Source of the DNA: Spirochaetia bacterium UBA5550
GTDB lineage: Bacteria; Spirochaetota; UBA4802; UBA5550
Reading direction: 5' to 3'
Assembly (NCBI GenBank): GCA_002425885.1
Contig: DINC01000278.1
Location: 7,500 to 25,971 of the forward strand
DNA length: 18,472 nt
Shown: positions 16,661-18,472 of the stretch, piece by piece
Layout: every line of letters begins with the position of its first letter
Position numbering within the stretch: position 1 is the stretch's first letter
Made by a program: the position numbers and the translations under genes
The notes under the pieces: model-generated
Told to the model about the DNA's origin: nothing
Database searches by the model: none
What the model saw: the letters and a program-made list of their open reading frames with translations, nothing else

Positions 16661-17206
16661 TCAGAAGGTAAATGTCCTTACATAGACCAGCACACGGCCG
16701 GCATACTTCCTCAGTGGGCTCATCTGTGACCACTTAGGATATCTCTTCACTGCAAGGGAAGTTATAATCTTCGGGAGGAGATAAGTCTCCACAATATTCA
16801 GTATCCTGATAAAGGCCATAGTATCAGGAACATTACCTGAAACAGCAAGCCTGTTGTTCGCGGAAGCCACACATGTGGATTCCTGAAAAGTGAACATAAG
16901 AATCGCACCTTCGATATTCTTCACTTTCATATCAAGAGTGATCTTCTTACCTTTAGGATTCCACCCCATATACCTGACCTTTCCGTTTTTATCCTTGCCC
17001 ACAATCATTCCGGGGCCCGAAGGGAGCACATGGAGGTGCATCATGAAATCATCACTGAGCCGTCCGAACTCCTCCTTCACCTCACGGTCAACGCGTGAAG
17101 CTGCCTGTATTGCGCGCCCCACAATCCAGAGCATGACTGCCACATATATCTTTTTAATGAGCTTACTCCCGCTCTTTATCTCAGGGTATTTATTAATATT
17201 CATCAT
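16661..17206 (-). CDS. SCP2-like lipid-binding domain protein (181 aa)
   Basis: The product has an N-terminal amphipathic or hydrophobic helix (IYVAVMLWIVGRAIQAA, about residues 20-36). A region of about 110 residues follows that resembles a sterol-carrier-protein-2 fold: a strand pair around MIVGKDKNGKVRYMGW, KKITLDMKVKNIEGAILMF as the characteristic strand-helix that follows D-x-x-[IL]-T-[LM], and ASANNRLAVSGNVPDTMAFIRI as the strand and last helix. SCP2 domains bind fatty acyl chains or sterols. The match is by pattern, so the family is probable rather than sure. ATG 17204-17206 overlaps the stop of the upstream gene by four bases, with GGAGG 6 bases ahead. A second ATG follows immediately. 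Its place between two dehydrogenase homologues suggests delivery of a hydrophobic substrate. Confidence 0.6.
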   Translation of the reverse strand: MMNINKYPEIKSGSKLIKKIYVAVMLWIVGRAIQAASRVDREVKEEFGRLSDDFMMHLHVLPSGPGMIVGKDKNGKVRYMGWNPKGKKITLDMKVKNIEGAILMFTFQESTCVASANNRLAVSGNVPDTMAFIRILNIVETYLLPKIITSLAVKRYPKWSQMSPLRKYAGRVLVYVRTFTF

Positions 17207-18378
17207 TTTTTACCTCCGGAAAATCCATCCCCGTTATATGCAGACTCAAGGATCATCAATGCGCCCCCTTTGCCGTACATTTTAGCAAAACTATCCTCTA
17301 CAGCCTCCGCAGTGCTTTCAAGAATATAACGGGGAATATTCAGTTCTTTAAGAGTAACCGGTATATGCTTACTCATACCTTTTACCATCCCGAAAATTTC
17401 CTCCACTCCAAGCAGCCCTCTCTCTGCCTCAGCAGCAGCGCAGTAACGATCAATCCCCGCAACAGGAAGAAGAAGCTCCCCCCTCACACTTTTTTTTGTA
17501 TTCTTTAGTTTATAGTCAAGTGTATGCGGAAGGAGTATAGCAGCACAGAGTTCCCTGCTGTTACCAGTTCTCATCGCCAGTTCCTCAGCAAGAGCGGAAC
17601 CTATACCTTCAGGGGCGTTTGACCAGACTATTCCGGAGATCGCTATACCATTAGCAAGTCCCAGTCTTGCTTTCACGGAACCGCCGCCATTAACTGCTGC
17701 TGCAAGATTTTCACAAATCAGCTGTATTGATGCAAATGCGAATGAATCATTCATCGGATTGGCCGCGTCTTCAGTACATGCTTCAACCGCCTCTGCCATT
17801 GCCCTCAGAGCAGGGAGTATTGTTTCAGCCTTCCCTCTTTTTTTCAGCATCCTCGGATCTATCACGGCAATATCCGGCATCAGTTCATCTGATTCATAGA
17901 TGCGCCCGTCTATGACGCTCCGGGTTGAAGTCTCTCTCCCTGACGAATCAGATGTGGGGATAACAATAAAGGGACGCAAATGCATGTTATCAGGGAGTGA
18001 ATCAAACTGAAGCAGATCATCTGTTTTGTATGACACCAGCAGGTTCAGCGCCTTTGCTGTAAAGGCGCAGTTCTCGCCTCCCATAGCAATAATTGAATCG
18101 CACCCCCGCGCACGGAAAAGCTGTGCTGCATCAAGCACAGCCTTTGTAGAAGTATATCCTGTAACGCCGTCAAACACTGCGCCGATTACAAGCCCTGAAT
18201 CACCATATGCATCAATAAGTATCTTAGCCAGTCCTTCATCAACAGATCTTTTATCTGTGACAACAAGCGGCTTAACTGAATCCATACTCTGAAGTTCATA
18301 AGGGATATTCTCCAGCGCCTTCTTCCCTGATATTATTCTTGTTTTATTGAAAAATTTAAAGTAATCCGGTATCTGCAT
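17203..18378 (-). CDS. Iron-ADH homologue lacking metal and nucleotide motifs (probable pseudoenzyme)
   Basis: This 391-residue full-length homologue of the downstream dehydrogenase shares its N-terminus (MQIP-x-Y-x-x-F-x-NK, then SVKPL-x-x-TDK) and aligns without gaps through the metal-binding domain. Each metal-ligand position is replaced: Asp to Arg192, His to Glu196, His to Ser261, His to Arg275. The substrate-side His is also lost (Glu265). The dinucleotide loop GGGSVLD has become GGENCAF, and PTTSGTGSE has become PTSDSSGRE. The frame is uninterrupted and coupled to the next gene, so this is not simple decay. It may form a hetero-oligomer with, or regulate, the active paralogue. The ATG lies 3 bases after the stop of an upstream frame; GGCGGTG is a weak ribosome-binding site. 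Confidence 0.88.
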   Translation of the reverse strand: MQIPDYFKFFNKTRIISGKKALENIPYELQSMDSVKPLVVTDKRSVDEGLAKILIDAYGDSGLVIGAVFDGVTGYTSTKAVLDAAQLFRARGCDSIIAMGGENCAFTAKALNLLVSYKTDDLLQFDSLPDNMHLRPFIVIPTSDSSGRETSTRSVIDGRIYESDELMPDIAVIDPRMLKKRGKAETILPALRAMAEAVEACTEDAANPMNDSFAFASIQLICENLAAAVNGGGSVKARLGLANGIAISGIVWSNAPEGIGSALAEELAMRTGNSRELCAAILLPHTLDYKLKNTKKSVRGELLLPVAGIDRYCAAAEAERGLLGVEEIFGMVKGMSKHIPVTLKELNIPRYILESTAEAVEDSFAKMYGKGGALMILESAYNGDGFSGGKK

Positions 18379-18381
18379 ATA

Positions 18382-18472
18382 TCACACCGCCATTCTTTTC
18401 TTTATATTAAGTTTTCTTACAGTTCTCTCTTTAGGGATTCCGTTTTTATCGAAGCCCCGGATAAAATAGTAC
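18382..18472 (-). CDS. C-terminal end of an upstream gene (partial, unknown)
   Basis: A frame open from the window edge runs 29 codons to TGA (18382-18384), three bases before the dehydrogenase homologue. The peptide ends FIRGFDKNGIPKERTVRK and then LNIKKRMAV: polar and basic, with no recognisable motif. Tight spacing and the absence of stops suggest the tail of the preceding operon gene, but at this length chance cannot be excluded. Confidence 0.4.
   Translation of the reverse strand, partial: YYFIRGFDKNGIPKERTVRKLNIKKRMAV

Noticed and set aside
16890..17285. Plus-strand open frame of 131 codons spanning the SCP2-like gene junction
   Set aside because: It runs antisense across two coupled genes and has no plausible start signal.
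17203..18378. Calling the metal-less dehydrogenase homologue a decaying pseudogene
   Set aside because: The frame is intact over 391 codons, aligns without gaps to its paralogue in the metal-binding domain, and is coupled by a 4-base overlap to the next gene.
1..18472. CRISPR arrays, tRNA or rRNA genes, insertion sequences or prophage genes
   Set aside because: No regularly spaced direct repeats, cloverleaf-like segments, transposase or integrase frames were seen by eye; nearly all of the window is accounted for by the genes listed.

Overview
The window looks like a chromosomal segment of an anaerobic or microaerophilic bacterium with a V/A-type ATPase. GC content is moderate, ribosome-binding sites are AGGAG-type, and a selenocysteine codon appears to be in use. 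A spirochaete-like or other deep-branching lineage would fit, but this is inference from gene content; no rRNA or tRNA is present to settle it.

Layout. (1) 1-8624, minus strand: a tightly packed V/A-type ATPase operon transcribed as H(G)-C-I-K-F-E-A-B-D. Several junctions are GTGA or TGATG overlaps. It runs straight on into a 43-codon membrane microprotein (119-250) and a gene cut by the window edge (1-115). A candidate promoter lies at 8657-8685. (2) 8625-8814: divergent control region with two dyads. (3) 8815-10725, plus strand: an ECF-like sigma factor with a cysteine-containing C-terminal extension, a ferritin-like diiron-type protein, and a lipoprotein peroxiredoxin whose peroxidatic residue is encoded by an in-frame TGA (10396-10398) followed at once by a bacterial SECIS-like hairpin. 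A strong hairpin at 10743-10767 ends the unit. (4) 11002-15339, plus strand: a sugar-type periplasmic binding protein followed 18 bases later by a 1078-residue hybrid histidine kinase with four PAS domains and a receiver. There is no transporter, so this reads as a ligand-sensing pair. (5) 15340-18472, minus strand: an operon with the last codons of an unknown gene, an iron-alcohol-dehydrogenase homologue that has lost all four metal ligands, an SCP2-like lipid-binding protein, and an intact iron-containing alcohol dehydrogenase.

How they fit together. The ATPase operon makes a rotary proton or sodium pump/synthase. The sigma factor-ferritin-peroxiredoxin cluster looks like a peroxide/iron defence unit with an envelope-anchored selenoenzyme. 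The binding protein and kinase form a candidate periplasmic-ligand signalling system. The dehydrogenase operon pairs a catalytic enzyme with a probable pseudoenzyme paralogue around a hydrophobic-ligand carrier, which suggests oxidation of a fatty or otherwise hydrophobic alcohol. The most notable items are the seleno-peroxiredoxin, the metal-less dehydrogenase paralogue and the membrane microprotein after the ATPase genes.
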